A DNA stretch of 6,811 bases from NCBI GenBank assembly GCA_016793585.1, contig JAEUJR010000967.1, positions 1 through 6,811 of the forward strand, read 5' to 3'. This stretch comes from Archangium sp. (lineage in GTDB: Bacteria; Myxococcota; Myxococcia; Myxococcales; Myxococcaceae). The position numbers and the translations under genes were made by a program. Below are positions 5,878 to 6,811 of the stretch, in pieces; the stretch's first letter is position 1; every line of letters begins with the position of its first letter. The notes beneath the pieces were generated by a model that did not search any database, was not told the DNA's origin, and saw only the letters and a list, made by a program, of their open reading frames with translations.

Positions 5878-6811
5878 TTGAGCCTCGTCATCGTCCAGAA
5901 GCTGTCGCTGTCGTACGGGAAGAAGGCCCTCTTCGAGAACGCCGCGTTGACGATCGGCCCGACCGATCGCATCGGCCTCGTCGGCGCGAACGGAACGGGG
6001 AAGTCGACGTTCCTCAAGATTCTCGTGGGGCAGGTGCAGGCCGACGAGGGCTCGATCACCTTCCGGCGAAACGCTCGCGTTGGCTACCTCGCGCAGGAGC
6101 TCCAGACGCTCGCCGAAGGCCCGCTCGTCGACGCGGTGTTGTCGTCGGTGCCCGGCCGTGACTCGCTCGACGAGCGGCTCTCGGTGACCGAGCGGTTGTT
6201 GTCGGAGGCGACGGAGGAGACCGAGCAGCTCGAGCTCGCCGCGACGCTGGCCGAGCTGCACGAGGAGCGAGATCACTTCGAGGAGCACTACGGCAAACAC
6301 CGCGCCGAGAGCATTCTGCTCGGCCTCGGGTTTCAGCTGTCGGAGCTGACGAAGTCGACCTCGCAGTTCTCGGGTGGCTGGCGCATGCGTGCGGCGTTGG
6401 CGGGGCTGCTGCTGCAGGACCCCGATCTGTTGCTGCTCGACGAGCCGACGAACCACCTCGACCTGCCGACGCTCGCCTGGTTCGACGGGTTCTTGAAACG
6501 GTCGCGCAAGGCGATGGTGCTGATCAGCCACGATCGCGAATTCCTGAACCGGCAGATCAACCGCGTGGTGTCGCTCGAGGTCGAGGGCGTGCGCTCGTGG
6601 ACTGGCAACTTCGAAGACTACCGGCGGCTGCGGGCGGAAGAGGCCGAGCGGTTGCTGGCGTCGCAACAGAAGATCGAGGCGAAGCGCGCGCAGCTGCAGG
6701 CGTTCGTCGACCGGTTCAAGGCGAAGGCGAGCAAGGCCGCGCAGGCGCAGTCGAAGATGAAGCAGCTCGCGAAGATGGAGACGGTAGAGGTGCACCGTGA
6801 GCGCGCGACGG
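5878..6811 (+). CDS. ABC-F family ATPase, N-terminal 311 residues (C-terminus outside window)
   Basis: This is a soluble ATP-binding-cassette protein of the ABC-F class, whose known members act on the ribosome (E-site binding, translation rescue or antibiotic protection) and do not transport. The first cassette is complete. Walker A GANGTGKS is at 36-43 and the Q-loop Gln at 73. The signature FSGGWRMR is at 164-171, Walker B LLLLD at 184-188 with catalytic Glu189, then PTNHLD (190-195) and the H-loop SHDRE with His218. The W after SGG and the EPTNHLD block are hallmarks of ABC-F. After residue about 235 comes the charged helical inter-domain linker (GNFEDYRRLRAEEAERLL, then FVDRFKAKASKAAQAQSK), which in this class reaches toward the P-site tRNA. 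No membrane segment is visible. The second cassette lies beyond the window, and I cannot assign the subfamily (Uup-, YheS- or EttA-like). The start is TTG: it gives MSLVIVQKLSLSYG, a typical ABC-F beginning. No ATG is available in frame nearby. Confidence 0.95.
   Translation, partial: MSLVIVQKLSLSYGKKALFENAALTIGPTDRIGLVGANGTGKSTFLKILVGQVQADEGSITFRRNARVGYLAQELQTLAEGPLVDAVLSSVPGRDSLDERLSVTERLLSEATEETEQLELAATLAELHEERDHFEEHYGKHRAESILLGLGFQLSELTKSTSQFSGGWRMRAALAGLLLQDPDLLLLDEPTNHLDLPTLAWFDGFLKRSRKAMVLISHDREFLNRQINRVVSLEVEGVRSWTGNFEDYRRLRAEEAERLLASQQKIEAKRAQLQAFVDRFKAKASKAAQAQSKMKQLAKMETVEVHRERAT

Noticed and set aside
5067..6795. Long frames opposite the 577-aa gene (plus strand 5067-5828) and opposite the ABC-F gene (minus strand 5833-6795)
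   Set aside because: Both are low-complexity, Arg/Ala- or Leu/Arg-rich shadow frames. The complementary strands encode the recognisable proteins.
5878..6811. ABC-F gene as an exporter or a defence ATPase for the neighbouring genes
   Set aside because: The cassette has the ABC-F linker and no membrane domain, and it is transcribed away from the lipoprotein-like genes. Nothing links it to them or to a defence locus.

Overview
The window is very GC-rich, densely coding DNA that most resembles a myxobacterium (Myxococcota). Three things point there: a Hanks-type Ser/Thr kinase of the family expanded in that phylum, secreted lipoprotein-like proteins with a Cys-rich head followed by a GTGGG-type linker, and the composition. 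This assignment is from the look of the proteins; no search was run.

Layout. Bases 1-629 (minus strand) hold the N-terminal 209 residues of a Ser/Thr protein kinase, cut by the window edge. Bases 679-5774 (minus) hold three tandem paralogous genes. Read in transcription order, they are a 577-aa protein (5774-4041), a 544-aa protein (3982-2348) and a 549-aa protein (2328-679). Each has a signal peptide with a lipidation-type Cys, a 10-Cys module with conserved spacing, a Gly/Ser/Thr linker, a carboxypeptidase-regulatory-like beta domain, a central beta-rich region, and a C-terminal fibronectin-III-like domain. All three end in SG-hydrophobic-hydrophobic-[R/K]-P. Bases 5775-5877 form a short divergent spacer. 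From 5878 (plus) an ABC-F ATPase begins and runs off the right edge.

How they may work together. The four minus-strand genes are separated by only 58, 19 and 49 bases, so they could be one transcription unit, with the 19-base junction the most convincing. The three lipoprotein-like genes arose by duplication; the 544- and 549-aa copies are the closer pair. They look like exported envelope or surface proteins, and no enzymatic motif is visible in them. Whether the kinase downstream is functionally linked is unknown. The ABC-F gene is a cytosolic translation-factor-type ATPase and is probably unrelated to its neighbours.

There is no RNA gene, insertion sequence, CRISPR array or phage signature. 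The part most worth study is the tandem lipoprotein-like family. I see no defence or other enzymatic system.
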